A DNA stretch of 64,000 nt from Ochrobactrum sp. CGA5 (GCF_006345815.1 NZ_VCIG01000009.1:159095-223094); one strand, 5' to 3'; shown: positions 52,024 through 60,167, counted from the stretch's first letter. Notes: generated from the letters alone by a model not told the origin. Numbers and translations: made by a program.

Positions 52024-52644
52024 ATGTTTTGCGTTGTTCGCTCGACCACAAAGATTTTGGCAGTCGCCGGTTTCGCCGCCTCGCTGCTGCTGGCAAGCTT
52101 TGGTGCAGAAGCTGCATCCGCTGATTTCATGCAGACCGGCAAGCTGACCTCGCAGCCGATCGGACATTATGAGTTCTGCAAGCGCGAAACCAAGGAATGT
52201 GGAATTATCAGTCGCGATACCCGAGCACTCCAGCTCAACCATTCAAACTGGCAGCGCATCGTCGAGATCAATCTTTCGGTCAATGAACGTATCAAGCCGA
52301 TGACCGACATGGAAATCTATGGCGTCGAGGAATACTGGGCTTACCCGACGACCGTTGGCGACTGTGAGGATTACGTCCTATTAAAGCAACGTGAATTGCA
52401 GAGGGCCGGTATCCCGATCACCGATCTTCTGATCACCGTCGTTCGCAAGCCGGACGGTGAAGGGCACGCGGTCCTCACCGTTCGCACCGATCGCGGCGAT
52501 TTCGTTCTCGACAACCTGACCGATGAAGTCATGCGCTGGAACGAGACCGACTATACCTATCTGAAGCGTCAGGCCGCCAACGACACCGGTCGCTGGGTCA
52601 CCATCGAAGGCCCGGACAATCTTCTCGTCGGTTCGGTACGCTGA
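52024..52644 (+). CDS. Transglutaminase-like cysteine protease (BTLCP)
   Basis: Secreted protein of the bacterial transglutaminase-like cysteine proteinase family (DUF920). A signal peptide is seen (about residues 1-33). The catalytic Cys is about 114 in PTTVGDCEDYVLLKQREL, His in GEGHAVLTV and Asp in GDFVLDNLTDEV. Family members occur with type I secretion/adhesin systems (LapG type), but no such partner is near. ATG 52024 is preferred with AAAGGG upstream; a TTG two codons earlier is possible. 206 residues. Confidence 0.85.
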   Translation: MFCVVRSTTKILAVAGFAASLLLASFGAEAASADFMQTGKLTSQPIGHYEFCKRETKECGIISRDTRALQLNHSNWQRIVEINLSVNERIKPMTDMEIYGVEEYWAYPTTVGDCEDYVLLKQRELQRAGIPITDLLITVVRKPDGEGHAVLTVRTDRGDFVLDNLTDEVMRWNETDYTYLKRQAANDTGRWVTIEGPDNLLVGSVR

Positions 52645-52673
52645 CATCAAGAGCCTCCATTGGTTTTGGAAAT

Positions 52674-52702
52674 GACTTGGAATGTGCTATTCATTCCAAG
52701 TC
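52674..52702 (+). terminator. Perfect inverted repeat after the BTLCP gene
   Basis: 11-bp perfect arms GACTTGGAATG/CATTCCAAGTC with a 7-nt loop, 29 bp past the stop codon. No T-run follows on the plus strand, so it may be a weak terminator, an mRNA-end stabiliser or a dimeric operator for the next gene. Confidence 0.5.
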
Positions 52703-52850
52703 TAAAAAGGAGAGGTCGGTGCGGTTAGCCCGATCCCCGTTGCAAAGCGGGTCCTGGCCTTCGCAATTGCTTTCATTTCGGCAGATGCGTCGAGTCCCTT
52801 GACCTTCCACTCCGATGCAATGGTGCATGGGAGAACAAGAGGTCTTGGTT

Positions 52851-53273
52851 ATGAAACAACAAGTCTCCGTCATTACACTTGGTATAGCCGATCTTGCGCG
52901 CTCACGTCGTTTTTACAGCGACGGTTTCGGCTGGGTGCCGGTTTTCGAAAATGAAGAAATCATCTTCTATCAGATGAATGGTTTCGTTCTCGGAACCTTC
53001 CTGAAGACTTCGCTCGAAAACGACATGAACCGCAAGGGCCTGCTTCAGCCCGGAGCATTTTCTGTCGCACATAACGTGGAACTGAAGGCAGATGTCACAC
53101 CACTGATGGACAGACTCGTCGAGGCTGGCGGTAAACTGGTTCGCGCCGCTGATGCGCCAGGCCATGGCGGTTTTCGCGGCTATGTCTCCGATCCTGATGA
53201 TCACGCATGGGAAATTGCCTGGAACCCGGCCTGGGCCATTGACGAGAATGGCCTTGTAACATTTGGAGTATGA
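52851..53273 (+). CDS. VOC (glyoxalase/bleomycin-resistance) family protein
   Basis: Single-domain vicinal-oxygen-chelate fold protein. The N-terminal motif SVITLGIADLARSRRFYSDGFGW and the C-terminal GYVSDPDDHAWEIAWNPAW are typical. Metal-ligand positions are incomplete (a Glu in WEIAWN is kept), so catalytic activity is unsure. ATG 52851 is chosen with AGAGG 8 bp upstream. 140 residues. A terminator follows. Confidence 0.82.
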   Translation: MKQQVSVITLGIADLARSRRFYSDGFGWVPVFENEEIIFYQMNGFVLGTFLKTSLENDMNRKGLLQPGAFSVAHNVELKADVTPLMDRLVEAGGKLVRAADAPGHGGFRGYVSDPDDHAWEIAWNPAWAIDENGLVTFGV

Positions 53274-53286
53274 GACTCATGGGCTG

Positions 53287-53318
53287 ACAACAGGGCGCGG
53301 TTCGCGTCTTGTTGTTAT
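53287..53318 (+). terminator. Terminator after the VOC gene
   Basis: Stem of ACAACA/TGTTGT plus CGCG/CGCG with a mismatched middle, followed by TATAATCATATAATTT. It lies 14 bp past the stop. Confidence 0.7.
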
Positions 53319-53344
53319 AATCATATAATTTCGGGCAACAGCAC

Positions 53345-53917
53345 ATGGGAAAAATCTACTTCATCTCGCATCCCGAGGTCGTGATCGATCCCGCAATACC
53401 TGTTCCGCTATGGCGCCTCTCTGAGCATGGGATTAAACGAATGCGTTCCTTTGCCAGCCAGCCAGAACTGCAATCGATCACATCGATCTGGTCCAGCACG
53501 GAAACAAAGGCAATTGAAGCGGCTGAAATTCTGGCGGGTGTTCGGGGAAAAAGCCTGTCGACCGACACCCGCTTTAATGAGATCGACCGAAGCGCTACCG
53601 GCTTCGTGCCCGCTGAAGAACACGAGATTATCACCGACAGGTTCTTTTCAGCATCCGAAACTAGCATTTGCGGGTGGGAGCGGGCCGTTGACGTACAGCA
53701 GCGCATTGTGGAAGGCTTCGAAGCCGTGAGGCGGCCTGGCGCCTCTGGCGATATCGCTATCGTCGGCCATGGCGGCGCCGGTACGCTGCTTCTCTGCTTT
53801 CTTGCCGGACTTCCGATCGGCCGTCAGCATGACCAGCCGTTTCAGGGGCATTACTGGTGTTATTCAAGCGAGGACAACGCTGTCCTTCATCACTGGAAGC
53901 CGATAGCGCCACGCTGA
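53345..53917 (+). CDS. Histidine phosphatase superfamily protein with an atypical SHP motif
   Basis: Phosphoglycerate-mutase-like fold. The catalytic His9 lies in YFISHPEVV, where the usual RHG motif is replaced by SHP. The second His is in AIVGHGGAGTLLLC (about 142), and the DxS/E segment FNEIDRSATGFV is present. Loss of the Arg may lower or change activity, although the general layout is intact. 190 residues. Adjacent to the comM fragment, outside the mobile element. Confidence 0.78.
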   Translation: MGKIYFISHPEVVIDPAIPVPLWRLSEHGIKRMRSFASQPELQSITSIWSSTETKAIEAAEILAGVRGKSLSTDTRFNEIDRSATGFVPAEEHEIITDRFFSASETSICGWERAVDVQQRIVEGFEAVRRPGASGDIAIVGHGGAGTLLLCFLAGLPIGRQHDQPFQGHYWCYSSEDNAVLHHWKPIAPR

Positions 53918-53935
53918 CCAGCTTCCAACGAGAGC

Positions 53936-54838
53936 TTATGCTGCGGAAACCAGCCTTTCCGCGCCCATGCGATAGGATATGGCGCTAGCCAGATGAATGC
54001 GACCGACCTTGTCGCTTCCATCCAGATCGGCCAACGTGCGGGCAACCTTCAAAATACGATGATAGGCGCGTGCAGAAAAACGCATCTGCTCGCTTGCGTC
54101 GCGCAAAAGCTTGAGACCTGCCGCATCCGGCTCAGCAACTTCCTCCAGAAGTTTCGCCGAACAATGGGCATTGGTCATGGATGGTTCCAAACCAAGAGCT
54201 GAATAACGCTGGGTCTGGACCGCACGGGCACGTGCGACGCGTTGCGCAACGGTTTCACTCGCTTCTGACCGGGATGGCGTGATGAGATCGAAAGCAGAGA
54301 CGGCGGGCATATCCACTCGTAAATCGATACGGTCAAGGAGCGGGCCTGAAATACGTGCCTGATAGTCTGCCTGGCAACGTGGTCCACGAGCACAGACATG
54401 TCCCGGCTCACCCGCCATGCCACAGCGACATGGATTCATGGCAGCGATTAATTGAAAGCGGGCCGGATAGCTGGTGCGATGATTGACACGTGCAATCAGA
54501 CATTCGCCGGTTTCGAGCGGCTGGCGCAGCGAATCCAACACTTGCGGCGAAAATTCTGGAAACTCATCCAGAAACAGCACCCCGTTATGCGCAAGCGATA
54601 CCTCACCGGGACGCGCACGCAGCCCGCCGCCGACCATTGCCGCCATCGAAGCGGAATGATGCGGCGCGCGGAACGGACGGCGGTCCGACAATTTTCCACC
54701 TGAAAGCTCACCCGCAATTGAGGCGATCATCGATACATCCAGCAACTCGCGCGGAGAAAGGCGGGGAAGGATAGAGGGCAATCGCTGGGCAAGCATGGAT
54801 TTGCCTGATCCCGGTGGCCCGACAAGCAGCAGATTGTG
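53936..54838 (-). pseudogene. comM: comM/YifB (Mg chelatase-like), 3' part, split by the mobile element
   Basis: C-terminal about 300 residues of a ComM/YifB AAA+ helicase, including LLLVGPPGSGKSMLAQRLP (Walker A), VLFLDEFPEFSPQVLDSLRQ (Walker B region), the CxxC-type MNPCRCGMAGEPG and the sensor segment. The full protein is about 500 residues; the N-terminal part is missing. In frame upstream of CACAATCTGCTG comes TAG, in the mobile element. The breakpoint is therefore just before the HNLL residues that precede Walker A. ComM aids branch migration during natural transformation. Confidence 0.93.
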
Positions 54839-54845
54839 CTACATT
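54833..54845. other. Left junction of the integrated element (attL-like) in comM
   Basis: comM homology stops abruptly here and the recombinase gene begins about 35 bp further. Large serine recombinases cross over at a 2-bp core; its exact position cannot be fixed without the empty site. Confidence 0.7.
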
Positions 54846-54875
54846 CCCCCGCGAATCAGTTTGACGGGGTTAGTT

Positions 54876-56690
54876 GTGGTAAAAGCCTATTCTTACATAA
54901 GATTTTCAACGCCTGAACAGGCGAAAGGCGACAGTTTGCGCCGTCAAATCACAGCGGCTGAAGCTTGGTGCGCTGCGCATGGTCTCCAGCTTGATGACAC
55001 GATGCGAGACCTTGGCGTTTCGGCATTTCGAGGCACAAACAGCACCGAAGGTGCTTTAAAACGCTTCCTTACGCTCGTAGAGGACGAGCAAATCCAGCGT
55101 GGTTCATACCTTATAGTCGAATCTCTTGATCGCATTTCGCGCGAAACAGCCACCGATGCGGCTATGCGCCTTTTTGATTTAATTCGCGCTGGAATAATTG
55201 TTGTCACTCTAAGCGACGGGCAGGTCTATTCACATGACGGTTTGCGCGGTAACCCGATGCCGCTTGCATTCTCAATTATGATCATGGCTCGCGCACATGA
55301 AGAGAGCCTTGTAAAGTCCCAGCGCCTGACTGCTGTATGGCAGCACAAAAAAGAAATAGCCCGCACCGAAAAAAAACCTCTCACTCCACGTTGCCCAGAA
55401 TGGCTCGAAGTGCGAGACGGCAAGTTTCATATTCGGCCCGAACGCGTTGCCATCGTGCATCGTATCTTTCAAGATGTGATCGACGGCTACGGACGCCGTG
55501 AAATTGTGCGCCGTCTCAATGCCGAAAAAGTGCCAACTTGGCGCGGCGGTGACGGTTGGCATACTTCCAGCGTTGCTAAAGTCGTACAAAGTAAGGCTGT
55601 GATTGGCGAATATCAGCCCCATTCAGGCACTCACAAGCTTCGCAATCGCAAGCCTGTAGGCGATCCGATTAAGGATTATTACCCTCGTATCGTTGACGAG
55701 GCGACTTTTTGGCGGGCGCAAGCCGCGACCGAAGGGCGGCAACAGCGTTCGGCAGGTCGTAAAGGCAAGCATGCGCATATTCTGCAAGGTCTTGCCGTAT
55801 GCGGTTCATGCGGAAGCCCTATGCACCTTCTCAATAAAGGAAAACCGCCAAAGGGCGGGAAATATATTTGTTGCTCCAACAATCTGCGTGGTTTGGATTG
55901 TTCTATGTCGCGGCGTTGGCGAGCCGAAATGCTGGAAGACCAGTTGTTGCGCACCTTCGCCACCATTGAAGCAGGCTCTATTCAATTGCTGGACAACAGC
56001 GCGCCGCGCCTTGAGCATGATATTTCGTCGCTCAAAGCACGGCTGGACGATGAAAAGCGGAAGCGAAAGCGTCTTGTCGCCCTAGTCGAGGACGGTAACG
56101 ATGACGAAAACCTTGCCGAGCGCTACCGCGCCGTTTCTAAGCTGGTCAAGGAATTGACTGCCGAGCTAAAAGCGGCGGAAACGGCGCAATCAAAAGCGTC
56201 GGCAGACCCCGATTTTGTGCAAAAAATCATCGAAACCGCCAGCCTGTCCGCGCAACTGGACGAAGCAGATCAAGCCAAGGCTCGTGATTTGCGTATCCGG
56301 TTGCGCGAGGTCATAAAATCGACCATCGATAGAATTGTTTGCGACCCTGAAATCGGCGCGATTCTGCATTTCCCGCCACGTCATTGGTTCGAGCTAAAAA
56401 CCCGTGGTTTTGCTGTTCATATGAAGGCCGAAGGCGACACAGGCCCTATTTTCTTGCTCGACAAGAACCCTTCGCAAGACGCTGTAGACCGCTTCTTTGG
56501 CGGTGCTTTCCCAACCGATGCCGAGTTTATGCCTCCGTCCGAAACGCTAGACAGCATGCAGCCTCAAAATCCAGCAATGCTTGCTTATGCGGATGCGCTG
56601 TTTGCCTTCCTTCGCGATCACAACCCCACTCCTGAACAAATTGAGCAGTGGCAAGAAAGGTACGTGCAGGAACACGGTTTAGCAATGTAG
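54876..56690 (+). CDS. Large serine recombinase (integrase)
   Basis: Site-specific integrase of the resolvase/invertase superfamily. Catalytic Ser11 lies in YSYIRFSTPEQAKGDSLRRQ. The resolvase domain spans about residues 4-150, with SLDRISRET carrying active-site arginines. The recombinase domain follows (about 170-285: GRREIVRRLNAEKVPTWRGG). A zinc ribbon has Cys309, Cys312, Cys332/333 and Cys342, then a coiled coil (about 385-465). GTG 54876 is preferred with GGGG upstream; a TTG at 54861 is possible. 604 residues. It lies directly at the comM junction. Confidence 0.93.
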   Translation: MVKAYSYIRFSTPEQAKGDSLRRQITAAEAWCAAHGLQLDDTMRDLGVSAFRGTNSTEGALKRFLTLVEDEQIQRGSYLIVESLDRISRETATDAAMRLFDLIRAGIIVVTLSDGQVYSHDGLRGNPMPLAFSIMIMARAHEESLVKSQRLTAVWQHKKEIARTEKKPLTPRCPEWLEVRDGKFHIRPERVAIVHRIFQDVIDGYGRREIVRRLNAEKVPTWRGGDGWHTSSVAKVVQSKAVIGEYQPHSGTHKLRNRKPVGDPIKDYYPRIVDEATFWRAQAATEGRQQRSAGRKGKHAHILQGLAVCGSCGSPMHLLNKGKPPKGGKYICCSNNLRGLDCSMSRRWRAEMLEDQLLRTFATIEAGSIQLLDNSAPRLEHDISSLKARLDDEKRKRKRLVALVEDGNDDENLAERYRAVSKLVKELTAELKAAETAQSKASADPDFVQKIIETASLSAQLDEADQAKARDLRIRLREVIKSTIDRIVCDPEIGAILHFPPRHWFELKTRGFAVHMKAEGDTGPIFLLDKNPSQDAVDRFFGGAFPTDAEFMPPSETLDSMQPQNPAMLAYADALFAFLRDHNPTPEQIEQWQERYVQEHGLAM

Positions 56691-56864
56691 GCCTTTCTCG
56701 TCGGTCACATGACCCGTTGCACCGTTCTTTTGCCTTTTTAGGTCGGGCGGTCGCTAACGCTCATGGGCAAGCGCCAGCGTGCAAAGGCACCCAGCTATCT
56801 CCCTATCCCTCCCTTCATGGCCCTCAGAACGGTCGCAGTCCCGCGACCGACAAGGAGGCTTAAA

Positions 56865-57230
56865 ATGTTGCTTACTCGCGAAATCCGCACCGCACTTCGT
56901 CGCAATGCGAATCTGTCCGAAATCGCGGAACGCGATCACAGGCCAGTCGTAAAATTCTTCACGCCTGACGCCCAAGCGACATGGCTTTTCACCGAACTCG
57001 CTGCAGATGAGGATACGCTCTTCGGATTGTGCGATCTTGGGCTCGGAAATGTCGAACTCGGCTATGCTAGCTTGGCAGAAATCAGCGCCTTGCGTGGCCC
57101 GATGCGCCTTCTGGTCGAACGTGATCGGCACTTCCGCGCAGACAAGCCCCTTTCGGCTTATGTAGCCGAAGCCCGCGCAAAGGGCAGGATAGTCGCTAAG
57201 CGACTATCCCCTGTTTCCCACAATCTCTGA
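56865..57230 (+). CDS. DUF2958 domain protein
   Basis: Small protein matching the DUF2958 pattern: DHRPVVKFFTPDAQATWLFTELAADEDTLFGLCDLGLGNVELGYASL. Such genes are frequent on plasmids, ICEs and phages, with no established function. AAGGAGG lies 7 bp before ATG 56865; the earlier in-frame start has no such site. The last 30 codons contain a perfect 10-bp inverted repeat (57187-57209). 121 residues. Confidence 0.82.
   Translation: MLLTREIRTALRRNANLSEIAERDHRPVVKFFTPDAQATWLFTELAADEDTLFGLCDLGLGNVELGYASLAEISALRGPMRLLVERDRHFRADKPLSAYVAEARAKGRIVAKRLSPVSHNL
57187..57209 (+). other. Perfect 10-bp inverted repeat at the 3' end of the DUF2958 gene
   Basis: GGATAGTCGC/GCGACTATCC with a TAA loop, inside the last codons. 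It may act as a terminator-like hairpin or protein binding site. Confidence 0.6.
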
Positions 57231-57296
57231 CATCGCTAGACACTGTTTGACAATACGTGATAAGTCGCGATCTCTTTGAGAAAAAAGGTGGCCACC

Positions 57297-57911
57297 ATGA
57301 AGACAATAGGTGATTTGGGGAAGTATCAGCAGCGCCGCCGTCTGGCGATTGGCGTTGTGATTGCGCTTCTGGTGGTCGCGCTATTGTTCGTGCGCTCTTC
57401 CTGGGTTGGGCGGCTACACGAATATATCGAGTCCGTTGGCCTCAGCTTCATCGTTGCAGCCATCATAGGGCGCATGTGGTGCACGCTCTATATCGGCGGG
57501 CGCAAGAGCGCGGAAATCGTGCAGAGCGGACCGTATTCAGTTACGCGCAATCCTCTTTATGTGTTCAGCACGCTCGGCGCAATAGGCATCGGCGCGCAAA
57601 CAGGTAGCATCATCGTGGCTATCGGCTTCGGTATCCTTTGCTATATCGCCTTTTCTATCGTCATTCGCACGGAAGAGAAGTTTTTGGAGCAGAATTTCGG
57701 CGCGCCGTATCGCGCTTATTGCCGGGATGTTCCCCGCTTCTTCCCGAAACTCTCTAACTATAATGACGATGTAGCGGTGACGGTGAAACCGGATCGTCTC
57801 TACCGCACCTTCATGGATGGCCTTGTGTTTTTTGTAGCTTATCCATACTTTGAATTCATTGAATACCTACAAGACCAGAATATTTTACCTGTGCTTCTGC
57901 ATTTGTATTAA
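57297..57911 (+). CDS. Isoprenylcysteine carboxyl methyltransferase-like membrane protein
   Basis: Polytopic inner-membrane protein of the ICMT/PEMT family. Two TM helices lie near 20-40 and 50-70. The AdoMet/lipid site is in GPYSVTRNPLYVFSTLG (about 80), and RTEEKFLEQNFGAPYRAYC and RFFPKL are the conserved C-terminal part. Substrates of bacterial members are mostly unknown. ATG 57297 is chosen (AAGGTGG upstream). 204 residues. It converges with, and overlaps by 4 bp, the phosphatase gene; the last 40 residues are AT-rich in codon use. Confidence 0.82.
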   Translation: MKTIGDLGKYQQRRRLAIGVVIALLVVALLFVRSSWVGRLHEYIESVGLSFIVAAIIGRMWCTLYIGGRKSAEIVQSGPYSVTRNPLYVFSTLGAIGIGAQTGSIIVAIGFGILCYIAFSIVIRTEEKFLEQNFGAPYRAYCRDVPRFFPKLSNYNDDVAVTVKPDRLYRTFMDGLVFFVAYPYFEFIEYLQDQNILPVLLHLY

Positions 57912-58486
57912 CTATTCTCAATGCCAAAAGCAGTTTCCAAAATCTCCCACGTCTCATCCATTGCATAGGTTGGAGAAAGGAACGGAATCCCGAAATGGCC
58001 GTATTGAATACTCAACTGGCGTTCGGCAACATCCTCAGGTAAATTTGAAACCCTATTCAAATAGATAACAGATGCTAGCCCAGTTCTATCTGAGCCGCTT
58101 CGACAATGAATCAGAATTGGTTTCTCTGCGTTTTTGAGGATATCAACCAACTTAATTGCTTTCTCGTTCGGCAGTATTTTGGTCGATGACATTTCAAAGT
58201 CTATATGGTTTATCTGTTGATTTTTTATTGCAGAAATTTCACCGCGATACCATTTGTCGTTGCGCGGACCGATAAGATTTACAACCGTTTTTATTTTGTA
58301 TTCTTTGATTTTTCTTTCTAGATCAGACTCATTGAGTTGGGCTGACCTATAAAGTTCGTTTGGAATGACTTCGTGAAAATTCCCGCCGATTTGCAAATAG
58401 CCAGCATATCCACCCACTGACGCGACACCACAAAACATGGCTATCAGAGAATACTGTGTCAATTTCTTTACGCGCAGAATGTTCAA
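57908..58486 (-). CDS. Membrane-anchored dual-specificity-type protein phosphatase
   Basis: CX5R phosphatase. An N-terminal hydrophobic helix (about residues 11-30) probably anchors it, with the catalytic domain outside the cytoplasm if it is a signal anchor. The P-loop is HCRSGSDRTG with Cys128 and Arg134; the general acid Asp is likely in HIDFEMSS. 192 residues. Codon use is AT-rich compared with the chromosome, which fits horizontal acquisition. Similar proteins are often called Dsp-like or beta-lactamase-hydrolase-like phosphatases. Confidence 0.8.
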   Translation of the reverse strand: MNILRVKKLTQYSLIAMFCGVASVGGYAGYLQIGGNFHEVIPNELYRSAQLNESDLERKIKEYKIKTVVNLIGPRNDKWYRGEISAIKNQQINHIDFEMSSTKILPNEKAIKLVDILKNAEKPILIHCRSGSDRTGLASVIYLNRVSNLPEDVAERQLSIQYGHFGIPFLSPTYAMDETWEILETAFGIENS

Positions 58487-58648
58487 ACCCGTAACCCCAC
58501 CAAAAGATTAATCTACCTCGTAGTTTGGTTGAAATTTTGAGCAGAATTATGATGGATACTGTTCGGATTACGACACGAAAACGTGATGAGATGATTAGCT
58601 GAAGGTTCCTTCCAGAGCCTCCTATACTTACCTGATGATGGTCCTCAT

Positions 58649-58789
58649 TCAGGCCGCTAAATCCAGCTTTTCCGCCGTCACCCGCTGCACCCTGGAATCG
58701 AGAAATTCAGCATACAAGCGGACAGCAACGCGCAAATCAGATCGTTTCTTCGGCGCAATCACCTGGAAGTCCGGCAGGGCTCCAGTTTA
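58649..58789 (-). pseudogene. Possible remnant of a LysR-type regulator (3' end)
   Basis: A short minus-strand frame of about 45 codons ends in a stop at 58649-58651. Its tail (RLYAEFLDSRVQRVT) resembles the last helix of LysR-type regulators (AVRLFVDFLAERF pattern). An in-frame stop at about 58787 closes it upstream. Too short to be sure; it may be a fragment left by recombination. Confidence 0.4.
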
Positions 58790-58831
58790 GCCAACTCGCT
58801 TCAATGCGTTCCAATTTAAAATAAATTGAGC

Positions 58832-58847
58832 TTGACACCTATAGGTG
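58832..58847 (+). promoter_or_regulatory. Promoter -35 with palindromic operator
   Basis: TTGACA (58832-58837) overlaps the perfect palindrome CACCTATAGGTG (58836-58847), about 65 bp upstream of the 115-residue gene. Such placement suits repression by a dimeric regulator. No fine -10 box is clear. Confidence 0.5.
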
Positions 58848-58909
58848 ACATCGCTTTTTGTTCTTGATATGTTCATAATCCGTACTAACTCAGAATCGGG
58901 CTGTGGAAA

Positions 58910-59257
58910 ATGTCGGAACCAGCAGAAATCACTTTGCGTTTAAAGTGGCGCAAGACTTGGGATGACCGAGAAGACGATTTCGTCGCCAGCGCGCCCAATT
59001 TCCCTGGAAATGTAGGTCGATTTTATAAACATATCGCCAGTTCGGAAGGCGGCTGGTCATGGTCTTTTCAAGCTATGAATCTGCCTGTCGGACGTGACAG
59101 TTTGGGTGAAACATCGGGTATTGAGCCGTCCGCTCGCGAAGCTGCAAAGAAGATAGAGGATATCTGGTTTCGCGCCTCAAAAGGCACCGAATACGAGGAA
59201 ACCGAGGCACCAGACGAGCCAAAACCGAATGCGTACGCCGCCGCAAAAGGCCTCTGA
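58910..59257 (+). CDS. Hypothetical protein, 115 residues
   Basis: No family recognised. Soluble, with many Trp residues in the first half (LRLKWRKTWDDREDDF, GGWSWSFQAMN) and an acidic Pro/Glu tail (YEETEAPDEPKPN). GGAAA stands just before the ATG and a promoter with a palindromic operator lies upstream. The coding pattern looks real (no alternative long frame, start with a site). Its position between the operator and the 167-residue gene suggests a small regulatory or accessory role, without proof. Confidence 0.6.
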   Translation: MSEPAEITLRLKWRKTWDDREDDFVASAPNFPGNVGRFYKHIASSEGGWSWSFQAMNLPVGRDSLGETSGIEPSAREAAKKIEDIWFRASKGTEYEETEAPDEPKPNAYAAAKGL

Positions 59258-59393
59258 ATCGCCCGTTTTCCAGTGAGTTCAGGTAAGGCAGGCATCAAAC
59301 TTGTGCTTTAAATGGCACTTCTAGCGCCTTCATTTTTGCGCCCAACGGCCAAAATCTGGATTTCGGGTGTTTTGAGTGCCGACGCCTCGCTAT

Positions 59394-59415
59394 AATTTCG
59401 TGACGACACGAAATT
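59394..59415. repeat. Operator-like palindrome, copy 1
   Basis: Arms AATTTCGTG/CACGAAATT with ACGA between, perfect over 9 bp on each side. It overlaps a TATAAT (59391-59396), so binding would block a promoter. Confidence 0.75.
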
Positions 59416-59444
59416 CAATTGCGTCGCTTTCCGCCATCGGGCAT

Positions 59445-59466
59445 ATTTTCGTGACGACACGAAAAT
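59445..59466. repeat. Operator-like palindrome, copy 2
   Basis: Arms ATTTTCGTG/CACGAAAAT with ACGA between, perfect. It ends 13 bp before the ATG of the 167-residue gene. Confidence 0.75.
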
Positions 59467-59479
59467 CAGGGGCGGGTAA

Positions 59480-59983
59480 ATGACCGATCAACAGGAACCA
59501 GAAAAGAAGAAGCGTGGACGACCAGCACAGGGCGACCGCGCAATGACAAACGCGGAGCGCTCAGCTAGACGGCGGGCATCAGCTAAAAAGATCGCGCAGC
59601 AGGCAGATTTTGAGAAAGAGCGGACGCTAATGGCGCGCGAGCATCTTAAAGAAGTGGCTGAAATTCTTGGTGATTATTGGCGAAAGAATAATGCAAATCG
59701 CGATCCAAAAATTTCCGAAGCTATTGCAATGGTTGATAAATTATCGCGACGCGTCAGCGCTGCAAGAAAGCTGATGTCTCCTGTCTGGCATCTGTACGTC
59801 ACAACGCAAACGGGTCCGACAGCTAAAGAACACGACACCCCGGTTGAACCGCGACGCTTGATTTGTGGAAGCACTGATTTTGAATACGCTACGGACGCGA
59901 TGGGATTTTATTATTCTGGCAGTCCTGAATCTAAGTGTCCCGAATGTGACCGCCGCAAGCGCGAGTTTTATAAGGGGTGGTAG
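59480..59983 (+). CDS. Hypothetical protein with AT-hook-like N-terminus and CxxC pair
   Basis: 167 residues, not recognised as a whole. The N-terminus is basic (KKKRGRPAQGDRAMTNAER) with an AT-hook-like GRP core, followed by a basic helix and coiled-coil-like helices (about 38-95). The C-terminus has CPECDRRKREF, a CxxC pair that may bind metal with Cys near 130 (LICGSTDFEY). Two perfect palindromes lie in its promoter, so autoregulation by this protein is a reasonable guess. GGGGCGGGT stands 4 bp before the ATG. Confidence 0.65.
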   Translation: MTDQQEPEKKKRGRPAQGDRAMTNAERSARRRASAKKIAQQADFEKERTLMAREHLKEVAEILGDYWRKNNANRDPKISEAIAMVDKLSRRVSAARKLMSPVWHLYVTTQTGPTAKEHDTPVEPRRLICGSTDFEYATDAMGFYYSGSPESKCPECDRRKREFYKGW

Positions 59984-60167
59984 ATTCTCCGCGACCTAGA
60001 ACCCATCCAACCCCAAAACCGCGCAAATTTGGGTACTTTATGAAGCTCCATTTTTCCGCAAGCCGCAAAAAATATTGAAAACGGCCAGTTTTGCAGCCGC
60101 AAGCTCTCCCATTTTCCAGTTTCCCGAAGCTCTTTTCTGTCAACTTTTTGGCTGGATTACCTTCTTT

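Larger units (their letters stand above)
59258..59479. promoter_or_regulatory. Promoter region of the 167-residue gene with two operators
   Basis: About 220 bp without a gene. It carries two perfect 22-bp palindromes (59394-59415 and 59445-59466), a TATAAT at 59391 overlapping the first, and the ribosome binding region just after the second. Confidence 0.6.
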
